A stretch of DNA of 64,000 nt from Chrysoperla carnea. Its lineage: Eukaryota; Arthropoda; Insecta; Neuroptera; Chrysopidae. Position numbers and translations under genes: made by a program. Positions 25,274 through 36,974 of this stretch are shown here, piece by piece. Each line of letters begins with the position of its first letter. The stretch's first letter is position 1. The stretch lies in contig NC_058338.1 of the NCBI RefSeq assembly GCF_905475395.1, positions 37,764,935 to 37,828,934 on the forward strand, read 5' to 3'. The notes under the pieces are model-generated. The model did not search any database. It had not been told where the DNA came from and was given only the letters and a program-made list of their open reading frames with translations.

Positions 25274-25809
25274 ACCCGACTGAGCAACGCAAAGGAGTGG
25301 CAATATGTTCAGTCTATATATGTATGTTCCTATATGGCACACCTAGAGACCAATCTGAAAAGAGCCGATTTTAATGATTCTATAACATCAATCGATTTGT
25401 CTTAACCTTGAAAGTGCTGAAAGATATAGTAGTAATAAAAACTCAATATGGTGACCACCAGACGCCATATTGTGAAAAAGCAAACAATATAAGTCGGCGT
25501 CAAGTAGGGTCTCAAAGGGACAAACACACTTACATGCATAGGCTGAAATTGATAGTCGACAAACTATGGTAAGTACCCCGCAGACGAAGTAACTAAAACG
25601 AAAAAATCAAAAATCCGATTGAATTAATCTAAAGTGAAAAGAAAAAACCAGTCGAGCAGTTTTTATAGCGACTTTAGCTGCAGTAGGGACTTATTAAAAT
25701 CTACACAAGCTCAAAACTTCCCAATAATGGGTCCCGACTGTTAAAGTCGCTATGAAAACTGCTTAAACTGCTGGACTTTTTATTCAATTTAGATTTAACT
25801 CAGTCGGGT
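25274..25809 (+). mobile_element. M2 non-autonomous DNA element with ACCCGACTGAG ends (536 bp)
   Basis: Perfect 11-bp terminal inverted repeats: ACCCGACTGAG at 25274-25284 and CTCAGTCGGGT at 25799-25809. A second inverted pair lies near the right end (about 25650-25670 with GAGCAGTTTTTATAGCGAC, and 25742-25760 with GTCGCTATGAAAACTGC). Fragments of the family occur at 21.9-22.5 kb. There is no transposase frame. TIR-plus-hairpin structure indicates a MITE; the superfamily is not assigned because no clear target duplication is visible in the T-rich and A-rich flanks. Confidence 0.7.
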
Positions 25810-28565
25810 TTTCTGATTTTTTAAATAATTTTTTTATTAAAACTGTATGCAGCCTCAAATTACTATGAAAAAAATAAGTTTTTTGATAAAACTTATATGC
25901 GATCTTTCGACTTTTTCAGAAAAAATTTTGTCCAACAAATTATCCTCTCTCTTTTATACAGACCCACTTTGAATTTGGAAACTTTCTTCTCTATCTATCT
26001 TTACCTAAAATAAAATATAATTAATTAATTAGATAATTTATTTTATAGTATGTTTTTATTTTGGACAAATTTTGTACTTTATTTTGTTAAATTTTAATTA
26101 TATATTATTCATTCTTTTACATTAAATAAAAATAAATATATATTATATTTGCTTTAAAAATATTTCAAGTGTAAATGTACAATTTTATCAAGTCGTTATT
26201 TGAACTGTACTCCTTGACTATTATCTTTTTTATCGTTTAAATAATTTTTTGACATTTAAATACAAATAATTGTATTTTGTTTACATTATGATTTAAAAGT
26301 TCATGAGTTCAATTTTGTAATGAACTGAAATCTGACCCAAAAATTATAATTCGTACAACTATAAATTCAACATGGACGATTTTTCAACAAAACGTGGATA
26401 TCGTTTTTACGAAAAATATTAATTAATTTTCGAAAAACGAAAATAACCCGACATCCGTCATGAGAGTCTTTTCGTCAAATAAAACTATCCATTCGATTCG
26501 ACGTGTAGTTTGGTCTGGAGACCCCATTGTAACAAAAACCGAACTCTGTGGTTCGCAGTCAAAATTATGGTTTGGGTCTTAACAAGTGGTTTTATTCGAC
26601 TTTTACTGGTGGAAATATGCGGAGTTTATTAATCATGTATATTCCGAAAAATGGGAACCGCAAGCCAAACTAAGTGTCGCAAGTGCTGCCTCGATTTTAT
26701 CCGATTCTTCATGATCGCAAAACCCAATTTATTTTCCTATTCCTTGTATGGAGGCAGTATTGTTTTGGGGAAAAAATTGTATACACCGTAAAAAATAATC
26801 ACATTGCGTGAAATTTCATTTTATATTTCCAAGAAACTATGTGCAAAGTTTCAAAACTGTACCCAAAAGTGCAGCGTACAAGTGCGTCGTATATAGACTG
26901 CACTACATGGGAGCCAAGTGGTTTTCATAATGTTTTTTTTTAATTGTCTTGAAGAAAATGCGTTGATCATATTCATCTAGCATTACTTATCTGATATATA
27001 CTCAGAAGAGTATATATTTTTTGAGAAATTGAAATAACTATTAAAATGTCAAGTTGGTAAGCCAAATGTTCGCAAATAATTTACTTGCCAATTAAAGAGA
27101 TGCTTTTAATTTCTTTTAAAAATATTTGTTAAGATAAATACATCTTTTGAAACCATTTATATTTTACCTATATGCACATACGCGAAAGAGTATATAGCAA
27201 GATAAAGATAGAGCTTTTCTTATTATCTGCTCGAATAAACTTCTATAACACATAGTAGTACCTTCTGTTTTGTTGAAATTTGTAACGATTTTCCCGTCTA
27301 GTAAAGACGAAACGATAAGATCTTTGCTAGAAGTATGTGCTACTACTAAAAGGTACATGATACAAGGCATACTTATTTAACCACATCAACTTAGTGTTTC
27401 AAAACTATATAACCCTCGACCGATATTTTTTTGGTTATAAATATTTGTGATACTTTTATTATTGAAAGGGATCTAATTATCAAAAGATTGAAAGGACAAC
27501 TAAATGAAAAGAGAAATATTTTTCAAAGCTCACCCCCTACCCTTTCCAAAATACATTGCTCAAGCTTTTCAAAAATCATTCAAATAGTGCCAAGTTCGAC
27601 ATTCTGTTGTCAGACCTTACTCCTCCGCTTTACAATGTCAAAATAGCCTTGAAAATGAATTGTCTTGAAAGTTTCAAACTAAGTTGTGAATGTGAAAAAA
27701 TGAGTTGGCTACATGTAAAGTTGTTCTTGTAAAATATAGTTTTTAATTCTTTTGTTTGTTTGTTTTGGTTAGTTAATTTGGCTTATTTGATTGGTTGAAA
27801 ATGCGTGCGGTTATAAAAAACTATTTAGTCCACGCAAAATGAGTGGCATCAGTTTTTCAGGGAAGTAGATAAATAGTAAATTACACATCTAGGGAGCAAA
27901 AATAAAGAATGCCATTGTCGCTGGAGCTGTAGCCGAGGGTGTCAAACAAGAGGTCTGAACCATTCTAATTCTTGCTCCCGTGGTATGTATACTTTTTTTG
28001 GGACGAAAGAGGACACTTTCTGCACGGAGGTGAGAAAATATAACTTTCAATGGTCATGGCTTACATTTACTTATTTAGGAGCTTATGATTGTCAAAAACT
28101 ATGGGCCATACCGTATTCTTTTATAGAACTAGTGACATATTTTATTGGAACGCGTTTCTTATGGACTGACTATTGGATATGATGGCAGTACGCTATTTTT
28201 AGAATCGTTTGTACTCTTCATAAAGATTTATTTATAAATCTTTAGTAAGAAGATGCATTTCTCCTGTAGAGTATATAGTAAGTCCGTTGGAATTCGTCTT
28301 TTTTAAGTAAACAGTGTAGTTCTTATAAGTGTATTATAATGGAAACTGCTGGAATTTTCAATTAAATTTCTATGAATAACTTTTATCCAACGTTATTTTA
28401 ATTCTTGCTGGGTACCATTTTTTAAAGGCATGTTCTACAAATATATATCTATTTTTTTGTATACGTGACATGCCATTCTTGATATCGGTTGTTTTGATAT
28501 TTAATAATTTTGCCGCGGTTATTTGGGTTGAATCTAATGAGTTTGTTTTGACTACAGTGTTTTTT
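25810..28565. other. Gene-free AT-rich stretch
   Basis: No recognised gene or RNA. It contains a near-palindrome around 26402-26440 (CGTTTTTACGAAAAATATT pairing with a CGAAAAACG-ending arm across a TTAATTAA centre). Short open frames such as 27164-27370 (minus), 27431-27646 and 27985-28182 (plus) show no domain or family signature. Confidence 0.35.
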
Positions 28566-28845
28566 ATACCATGCATATATGAAATATACCAAGGCATACA
28601 AAGTTTAGTCCCAAGTTCGTAACGCTTAAAAATATTGATGCTATAAATTAAATTTTGGTATAGGTGTTAATAAAATCACCTAATTAGTCCATTTCCGGTT
28701 GTCTGTCTATCTGTCGTCTGTCTGTCCGTCTGTCATCACGAAAACTCAAAAACGAAAAAAAATTTCACGCTGAAATTTTAAAAGCGTGCTTAGGGCGTAA
28801 AAAGTGAGGTCCAGTTCGTAAATGAGCAACATAGGTCTATTTTTC
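28566..28845 (+). mobile_element. M1 dispersed element, 3'-truncated copy
   Basis: Starts ATACCATGCATATATGAAATATACC, continues with TAGTCCCAAGTTCGTAACGC, TAGGTG...AATCACCTAATTAGTCC, TTTCCGGTTG, a CTGTC/CCGTC run and AAAGTGAGGTCCAGTTCGT, then loses similarity after ATGAGCAACATAGG. The 3' half found in the 5.2 and 47.6-kb copies is absent. Confidence 0.7.
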
Positions 28846-30025
28846 TTTTTTCCTTGACAAATATGGATGTCTGAACAACATTAAAAGTAGGTTCAGTAAC
28901 TGATTTACACTGTATATTAACGTAGCACCATAGTAACGTGAAATCCGAGATATGATGATTCTTAGACTAGAAGTGGAATATTTGTCAAGTCTGTACGATG
29001 CTGACACATAACTATGCTAGTTTAGATCCGGACTGGTCAAAAATGATGTAATTAGTAAATGATTTTGGGATCACCATGGTAAATGATTTTGAGGACTTCA
29101 TCCATCATAAATACGCGACTCATGCTTCTCAAAAAGATAGGTGGCTTATTCTATACTGTGCATACTTTGACAGGTATTTTGAAGAGTTTATGTTTGTTAA
29201 ATTTAACATTCTACTCAACAGTACGTATTCAGTTGGGCTGTTTAGTTTACAAAACTGAAAAATTTACCCACCGGGGGACATAATATTTCTTTTGTTAATT
29301 GTATGAATAAATATTGTAATAATAATAATTATTATTATGAAAATTGCGACTCAAGGTTATACAGTATTATTATAAAAGTCATCATTAAAATATCACAATT
29401 TGGTTTCGAAATCTCACACATTTTTTATATGTAGTCAAAAAAAAAGTTCGTTAGAAGATACTTATCCAAAGAATAATTTAAAACTATGCTAGAGTAATAT
29501 TTTCTTATTCATTTTCTTATAATAGTGGTAACTGTTATATTTTTGTAACCATTTAAAAAAAATTATTATAATTTCCTTCGGCTTGATTCATAACACAGTA
29601 GAGAATCAGCAATCCAAACAATCAGTAGTTCGGCAAGTCCAGCAATTTGACAATTTTTGTCCGCCATTTCGACACCACTTCTTAACCCTGAGAGAGAACA
29701 ATCGTTTAAAAATGACATATGCACATACAAACATAAATTTTTCTTTACAGTCCCAGTATTTCACCAACCCAAATAATCTGACACCTCTTTATTTTATAAG
29801 ATACGGTTTGTGGGATTATATGGAACTCAACAATGTCGCAATTTCTATGGCTGCAAATCTAAACACTTTTATTCGATTTTATTTTATGAAAGTATTCAAT
29901 AATTGTTCTGCACAGATAAATAAAAAACAGTATATTCCCGTATGAGAAATTTTAAATTTGACGATGGAATTTACGTTCAGCTTGAATTGGTTTCCCAGCT
30001 CTTTCTAATTAAGAGAGCATAGATT
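28846..30025. other. Gene-free stretch with an unexplained 120-codon frame
   Basis: At 29583-29945 (plus) lies one of the longest open frames of the window (120 codons), rich in Asn, Gln and aromatic residues, with no family motif I recognise. In such AT-rich DNA this length is possible by chance, and I see no splice-linked neighbour. At 29270-29336 a GGGGGACATAATATT...AATAAATATTGTAATAATAATAATTATTATTATG stretch resembles a retroposon tail. Nothing else stands out. Confidence 0.3.
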
Positions 30026-30160
30026 TGCCACCATTACCTCAAGCCCTGGCCAAAGTGAATAAATCAAGGCTTGGCCTGTCAGTACTAGGATCTGGCCGGA
30101 TTGACGTGGGTTTTATAGCTCTTGCCAAGTCTTCATTAAGGTTAATGATCCAAGTTTGTT
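30026..30160. repeat. CCAAG-rich island 1 (family M3)
   Basis: Recurrent CCAAG/CTTGG half-sites and variants: TCAAGCCCTGGCCAAAG, ATCAAGGCTTGGCCTG, TCTTGCCAAGTC, ATCCAAGTTTG. The same vocabulary recurs at 35.3, 36.5 and 53.0 kb and not in the intervening DNA, so these four islands look like diverged copies of one element. No coding capacity is evident. Confidence 0.5.
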
Positions 30161-33100
30161 TTTTACTTTTCTGCTTTTTATGGCATATTTCAGAAGTGTT
30201 TTCCTAATCCAAAGTATACAAGCAGATTCGCATATGGTGTGTCTAGAGGGACACACTGAAAGGACTGAAAAATGGAATATATTTCGTTATATTAGTCACG
30301 CGAATTTGCACACATTTTAGTTAACAGTTTAATATATTTGTAAGCCTCCTTCAAGTCACAAACGAGAAAATATGGCAGAGCAATTTTTTAATATTTTATA
30401 CTTTTTTAGAATGTTTTATATTGATACTACCTCGTGAATTTCATTCCGATAATTTGATCAGGAAAACTACATCTTTCGCTCATTCATTCACTCTCCAATC
30501 ATTTTGTACTTTGGTTATCCATAGAATACCAATTGACAACTCGAAAGCCTGAATATTTCATCGATCATAGGAAGCAATCGTATTCCAATCATAGCGTTAG
30601 TTTAAAGACAATAATATCCGCAGAAATGTGCTAACCGTAGCCATTAGAGGAATAGCCAATAGGTAGAACGATTGAGTATTTAAAGAACAGCGTTTATCCA
30701 CGAGTCAAAAAACAAGCACGCTCAAGCTAACTTGATTTTATTAGTCTGGTATTGTAATTACAATATTTAAATACTTGTAATTATAATATTTGCGTATTTG
30801 ATAGTAAGGAGGGAACGAAAGGGGTGAAATGACCAGAAACAATATGGAAAAGCATGAATTTCTTAGGAACAAATTTGACGATATACAGGGATGAATCGTC
30901 CTGCAAGAATTATTGTTTATTTCGTTACTTATAAAATTTTAATTTATAAATATTTTCACTGAATATAGAGGTGAAAAGGGTAATTAATTGGATAGTAATA
31001 AATTGAAGTACCTTTTTATACGAGGTAAATGTTGTGAACTTTAATTCTTGTCATTCATTCAAGGACTTTTAAATACTTCTGTTCTAATAATATTTACAAT
31101 TTGTATTAATGTTCGTTATTATTATTAACGTGAAAATCATTGCAGCATGTAAGGTTGCCTTTTGATAACACAAATGTAAGACTGCATTGTGAATTGTATT
31201 AAATTGGAATTTTTTGCATCTTTCGAAATAGACTAGATTGTGAATTGAACGTAGGTACTGTAAATAGTCGATAATTATTCAGTCAAGAAGTGGAAACATG
31301 CTTGAAAAATTGTAGAAATTAGGCATGCTTTATGTTAAAAGAAAGGGTTATACAGAATTTAACTACAAATTTGTTTAAAGGTAGTAAACCTTAAAATAGG
31401 AATACATTTGAGTGACTGATTGGTCTACCTTCTCGTTGGTATGCCGATATGCAAGCTTGGCATATTTTTATAGAAGAACCTCACTAAGAATTCACAAGAC
31501 CTACCATGAGGATTCCACGTTCTTATTTAATTTAAGTCCATATAATGAAACCTTTGTATTGCTAATAGACTTTCCAAAGTAGGGAAAAAATTCATTACCT
31601 TTAGGACAAATAAATAAACAAAACAAATTTTACATGCTGATTTAATTGGCGTGGATTTATCTAACCAGTGGGCCGATCTTTCAAGGCAGATATTGGAAAA
31701 ATGCTTAGTACGAAAATACTAAGAAATTATGTTTCTAACTAAAAAAATATACTTTTGGTTTAAATCGTCTTTCTTAATACTAGCAGCATTATCATTCTAT
31801 TTGCCCATTCAAGAGTATCAACATTCATTTCATCCGTTTTTGTTGTTGGGATGCTGGTGTGAAGTACGCTATATTTCATTTCAATTCCAATTCAAAAGAA
31901 TAGTTTTTAACATTCGAAGACGAGTTTCTATGTATAAAGCACTATTGTTATATATACGTTGTATATAGAAGTATTTTTATTCATTTAATAGGGTAGTCAT
32001 TCGCTTAATTTCTTTAGGGACTCATTTATTGTTTAATTAAAAAAGTTTCGAGTCAATTTCATATCATCTTTCATTCATTTATTTCTCATTTTCTTTACAA
32101 ATATAATACATAACAGAATGTCACAAAAGTATTCGTACAATCAACGAAGTATGTGTTCGTATATTCAACATGTTTTATTTTTTCAGTAACTAAAAATTAA
32201 TTTCTTCTGTTTTACAGTGACTTGAGTGAAAAGTTGTATGTTCTTCTACATGGAAAAACTTTTTTATTCAAACTATCTCTCCGTCTCTTATCGGTTATAC
32301 ACAGGTCAACTTTAATTATTGTATGAGAATCACCCATCAAATAGAATAACTTCAATTTCGGTAATTTTTTTGAAAAATCTTCGTTAAAAGATTTTCAGCT
32401 AGGTTGCTCAAAATGGGACAGTTGGTGTTTACTTTCGTATTTCATAATATGGCTGTTATTCTAGAGCGGTAGTTTTTATTATCTTGTAAATAACAATAAC
32501 TCTGTACCTACTTATATGTATGTATATTATATCAACAACAAAAAATTCCCTCGGGTTTGCAATTTTCAGGCAATATCACTTCTCTAAATTTTTTGGGCAG
32601 TATTCCATATTTTATTCCATATAAAGCAACGTATGAATTTGAGCTCGACAGGCAGGCAAATAATAAAACAATAAATGTTAAATAAAGCTTTTAATGAAAA
32701 TCCTTCAAATTGTAATGGAAAATTATAGAAACAATAATTAATTTATTTAAGTTGTTTGTTTGATTTATATTTACAAATTTATTTTTTATTTATTTAATGA
32801 TTAATTGCATAATTAGTTTCAAAAACCATAAACAGTTTTGAAAATGCGCATTTGTAAAATTATTTACTTTAAGTAACTACTTAATAAAAATTAAATAGCT
32901 TAGTAAATTAAGATCATTTTTTTTATATACATGGTGAAAAACAAACCTGAAAAGTAGTATTAAATGTAATAGGTAAAATCCTTTCTTTCCAGTGGGGCAG
33001 AAAAGTGATCGCACGTTCTTTAATACCAACAGATGGGTATATATAAATCATAATTTTTTATAGTAGATTTGAGATTTTTGTCAAATATCCCATGTTCAGC

Positions 33101-35315
33101 AAAATCACGTATTTTATTGCTTTTTTTCAATGGCTAAGATCTTAGAGTACCCAAACGAATCATATATGAAATAAATCAATTCATTTATTTATATTTTTTT
33201 TTTCAGTAGTCCACGATAATTCATGATTTTTTTGTAATAAAAAACTACTGAGTCTATGTTTTGTCTCAAGTTGTTTACCTACTCAAGTCATTAGAATATC
33301 ACATCACAGGCAAAATAATTAGGGATCAATGAAGCCAAAATGTAAAACGGCATAATATAATGATACTTAATACAATATGATTAGGTAACAAAATAATCAA
33401 AATAACAACAAAAACCAATGAATTTATCATATATCTTGAACCACAGTGTGTAAAAGGGAAAGATTATATAAGGTCCATTTGGTCATTTTGAGCAAACCGA
33501 CCTGACAAAAGTGCCGGAGCAAAGAAAAATAAATATATAACAGTATACAGCAGTAATTGTGGGAGCTATTTGTAGAAATATGTTAAAATTTTGACTAATC
33601 ATATACTTTACAACGCAAAAAATATAACAAAAATTACTTTCATAATTTTTTATAGGCAATATTATATACGTGAAAGTAGTATCTTAAACATAAAAAATAT
33701 TATTATTAAGAGAACTACATTATATTAATAGAACTACACTGTGATGAGAGCAAAATAAACCGAACAATCGATTCCCAATTTTTAAAAATTGAATAAATTT
33801 TGCTTATGTCACTTTTAATAATATCTTATGGGTAAAAATTTTTTTCAAATCTTATTTTTATAGTTATTGTAACGATAAAAGTATTTAGTATTTAATGATG
33901 TATCTAATAATAAAAAATAGATTATTTTGAAATTTTATATTGCTTTGTGGATTATTGTACAGTAAAATTATTTAAAAAATCGTGATAAAAACGAAAATAG
34001 TATTCAAATCTTTGGAATTTGCTACAGTTGTTTATCAGGTTGTATTAATTATTAGGGGGAGGGGTTAATCACCTTTTTTGTATACTATTTTTAATATAAA
34101 GTCGACTGCAGAAAATTTAAATAAGAGAAAAATCCACGATCTTAAATGATTAAAAATGGCATATATCTCGGTCAATTTTGAAGCTAGAGAAAGTCGAATG
34201 AACGAAAATTTGCACAGTTACTACAGCTACAACTTTTATTTGAATTTTTTTTTATTTGTTGTATAGTTTCATTAAAATTCTTTTTATTGTCTAATTACAA
34301 CCTGACAATTGCATAATGTTTTATAAAACATTCTCAACATAACTGTTGAGCAGTTCTGGGTGAGTTTGAGGAGGTAAAGTTACAAATACGTGATGTACCT
34401 TGTATTTATCAACATAAAGTACCTTGAATCTAACAATTTATAGATGGTTATTATATAAGTGCTTTAAATTTTAAAATTGTATTCAAAGGTTTCCAAGTAT
34501 AAGTAAGAGCAATATAAGTGGGAAAACGAAATCTCCAGTTGAAGTTACTGCTGTATGCCCAGAGTAGTATATGCCACTAAGAGAAATATTTATGGTTTTA
34601 ATGGTTCACTAATATACCCACTATGATGGTGTTTTTTAGAGTGAACTGAAACGATTAAATGTTGAAGGGAGTGCCTTCAGTTACAATCGGATATTATGAT
34701 TCTCGGTTTATTAAAAAGTGAGTCATGGTACATTATGTTGGTATACCATGGTTATTGAGTTTTGTTTAATATTCAAACTCTCAAAAATAGAGACAATGTC
34801 AATTGTGATATTTAAAAAATAGCTTTAAAAAATAAAATTGTAAATTTTGATTCTAAGAACTACAGCATTCTTTATGTTTATATATTGCCTATACATCATA
34901 ACTTATTTAGTCATCACTTGAAACATAAATGTCAAAAAATCACAGTACAGCACAGTATACAAAAATAAACGTCAACAAAATCTACAACTATGTACATTCT
35001 GGTCAGGGAGCTGGAGCTATTTCAGAGAAAAATGATTTTAACATATCTGAGAACTGTATTTTTCTTAAACATTTCTACTTTAAAAAAAAAAAAAGAATTT
35101 AAAATTAAAAAAAAGAGCGAGGCTGTTATTGTATTATTTTCGTCGTTATAATAATAGTAATACTAATAATTCGTACATAACGAAACCACTCAGTGTGATC
35201 GTTCTTAAATGATATTGGGTATATCAAAAGGCTCAATGAGGGTCTATTTGCTTACAATGGGTTATGTTCTTTGCAAAAACATTCAATTTTTAAATTTTCT
35301 AAATGTCTTTGTCAA
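30161..35315. other. Long gene-free AT-rich stretch
   Basis: Five kilobases without a recognisable gene. Weak items: an isolated CACAAAAGTATTCGTACA at about 32131, similar to Tc1-like transposon ends but unpaired, and adjacent small palindromes at 34315-34332 and 34333-34350. The open frame at 31729-31968 has no family signature. I find no RNA gene here. Confidence 0.35.
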
Positions 35316-35317
35316 GG

Positions 35318-35495
35318 ACTGACAAGCTAACTCAAACCCAACTTTGGTCAATTTCAAGCCAGCTCTTGGCCAACCTTATAACCTGAGCAATGCTTGGGCA
35401 AGGGTTGAAAAAGTTGATTGATTTATTAGTCTTGTGCCAAGGGTGATTAACCAAGGCTTGATAAACGAATCAACATCTAAACTTCAATTCTATCA
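35318..35495. repeat. CCAAG-rich island 2 (family M3)
   Basis: Contains CAGCTCTTGGCCAACC, AATGCTTGGGCAAGGG, GTCTTGTGCCAAGGG, TTAACCAAGGCTTGATAAAC and ATCAAGCTTGAT, i.e. repeated CTTGG/CCAAG half-sites with frequent short palindromes. It resembles the islands at 30.0, 36.5 and 53.0 kb. Confidence 0.55.
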
Positions 35496-35797
35496 TCAAG
35501 CTTGATAATTCTTACATTGTTCATTAAAAAGATTGCATTGTTTTTATGAATGAAATAGCTGTATGGCTTTTTATTACGATCCCTTTCTAGGAGTGTAATT
35601 CAATAACTTATTAAAATTAGTTGATGATTTCGACCACCAGCTCCTTTCTCATTCTGTTCTAAAGTATTACTAAAGCAGTACAACACACATACAATTCAAA
35701 CATTTTAGAGAGACGTGACCGAGACATATCGTACATTTTCCATCTTAAATTTAATATATTTAAAATTATTTGATTGTCATCTGTTTAATATTACATT

Positions 35798-35804
<7 letters not shown>

Positions 35805-35852
<48 letters not shown>

Positions 35853-35878
35853 ACATATATATTATTATTATTATTATA
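35805..35878. repeat. (TA)n microsatellite followed by (ATT)n
   Basis: An uninterrupted TA run of 46 bases (35805-35850), a short CAACATATAT spacer, then about six ATT units. The 60-residue open frame beginning at 35770 is translated repeat and not a gene. Confidence 0.95.
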
Positions 35879-36534
35879 CACCTATTCAAAAAAGTGTGAC
35901 GATGACATGTCACAGTCACAGTCATAGTTGTGACTGTGTACCTACTGTGTAGATAGATACAAACATGCATATATTAGATAGATAATATCAAATATCAACC
36001 AACATAACACGAAGAACGAACAAAATGTGTATTTAGTAAAAATGTTCTAGTTACTAGACAACAGTAGTAGACAACCATAGACAACCACAAAGTCTACCTA
36101 GATAATAAAATATAAAGTAAGAAAACCTGTTTCAAAATGAATCAGAGTTATATATTTAAAAAAAAAACGAAAGGCTGAAATATTGACAGTTTGGGTGTTT
36201 TCTTTTCTCTTTGCATTCTCGCAGAGGGCTGAAAAGTGTTTTACTGTTGACAAAAATTACAGGAAAATTGTAAGTGAACTACTCTAATAGAATACCCAAA
36301 AGAAAGTTCTATCATATCTATCAGTAGATACACATAAGCAAAGTCAACGAAATTGTGGCTACTTGAAAATGGAAATAATTTTGCAATATTTTGGTCATTT
36401 AAAAAAAATTAACTCATTCCAGTCATAACTGATGTACTTTAAGCTCACTCCGAGACGAAAGCGAGAAAGAGAGTCACCTTGATCTATTGCGATGTAATCC
36501 GAAAATTATTGTGTGCTAAGCAAATACGAGTACT

Positions 36535-36875
36535 CACCTACATAGAATCGGCTAATGTTCAAGGCTGGCCAACATTTTGAACCAACAAGATTTGGTTGAC
36601 CAGACTCAGCCCATGTCTTGGCCAAGTCTAATAAACAAGTCTTGGTTTGTCGGTGTTTTGCTGTGTTTTGTCGCAATGCCAATGCTTTTCCAGGCTTTTT
36701 CAATGTAAACAAATCAATTGTTGGATGCCATTGTTTGCCTAAGAAATGGCCAAGGCAAACAAATTGAAGGTAGGTTTAAGAGTCTCTGTCCAAGCCTTGA
36801 CTCAAGCATGGTAAATATAGGATATATTTACTAGCCTTGATTGAAGCTTGGCTAAAAGTTGGTTAACCAAGACTG
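36535..36875. repeat. CCAAG-rich island 3 (family M3), longest copy
   Basis: About 340 bases packed with CTTGG/CCAAG half-sites: AAGGCTGGCCAAC, TTTGGTTGACC, TGTCTTGGCCAAGTC, CAAGTCTTGGTTTG, AATGGCCAAGGC, CCAAGCCTTGACTCAAGC, GCCTTGATTGAAGCTTGGC, TTAACCAAGACTGG. CTTGGCCAAG is itself a 10-bp palindrome. It ends about 100 bases before the foldback element. The 68-residue minus-strand frame over it is a by-product. Confidence 0.6.
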
Positions 36876-36974
36876 GATAGAAAAAACTTGAACAAGAAGT
36901 GAGCAAGGGAGAGAGTTTAAAATCGGAATTAAGAGAAAGAAAAAATAATATCAAAATTGTTTTTAAAATGATTT

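Noticed and set aside
32120..32160. Tc1-like transposon end CACAAAAGTATTCGTACA
   Set aside because: No inverted partner was found within several kilobases, so no element can be defined.
35770..35952. 60-codon plus-strand frame
   Set aside because: It translates the (TA)n and (ATT)n microsatellites.
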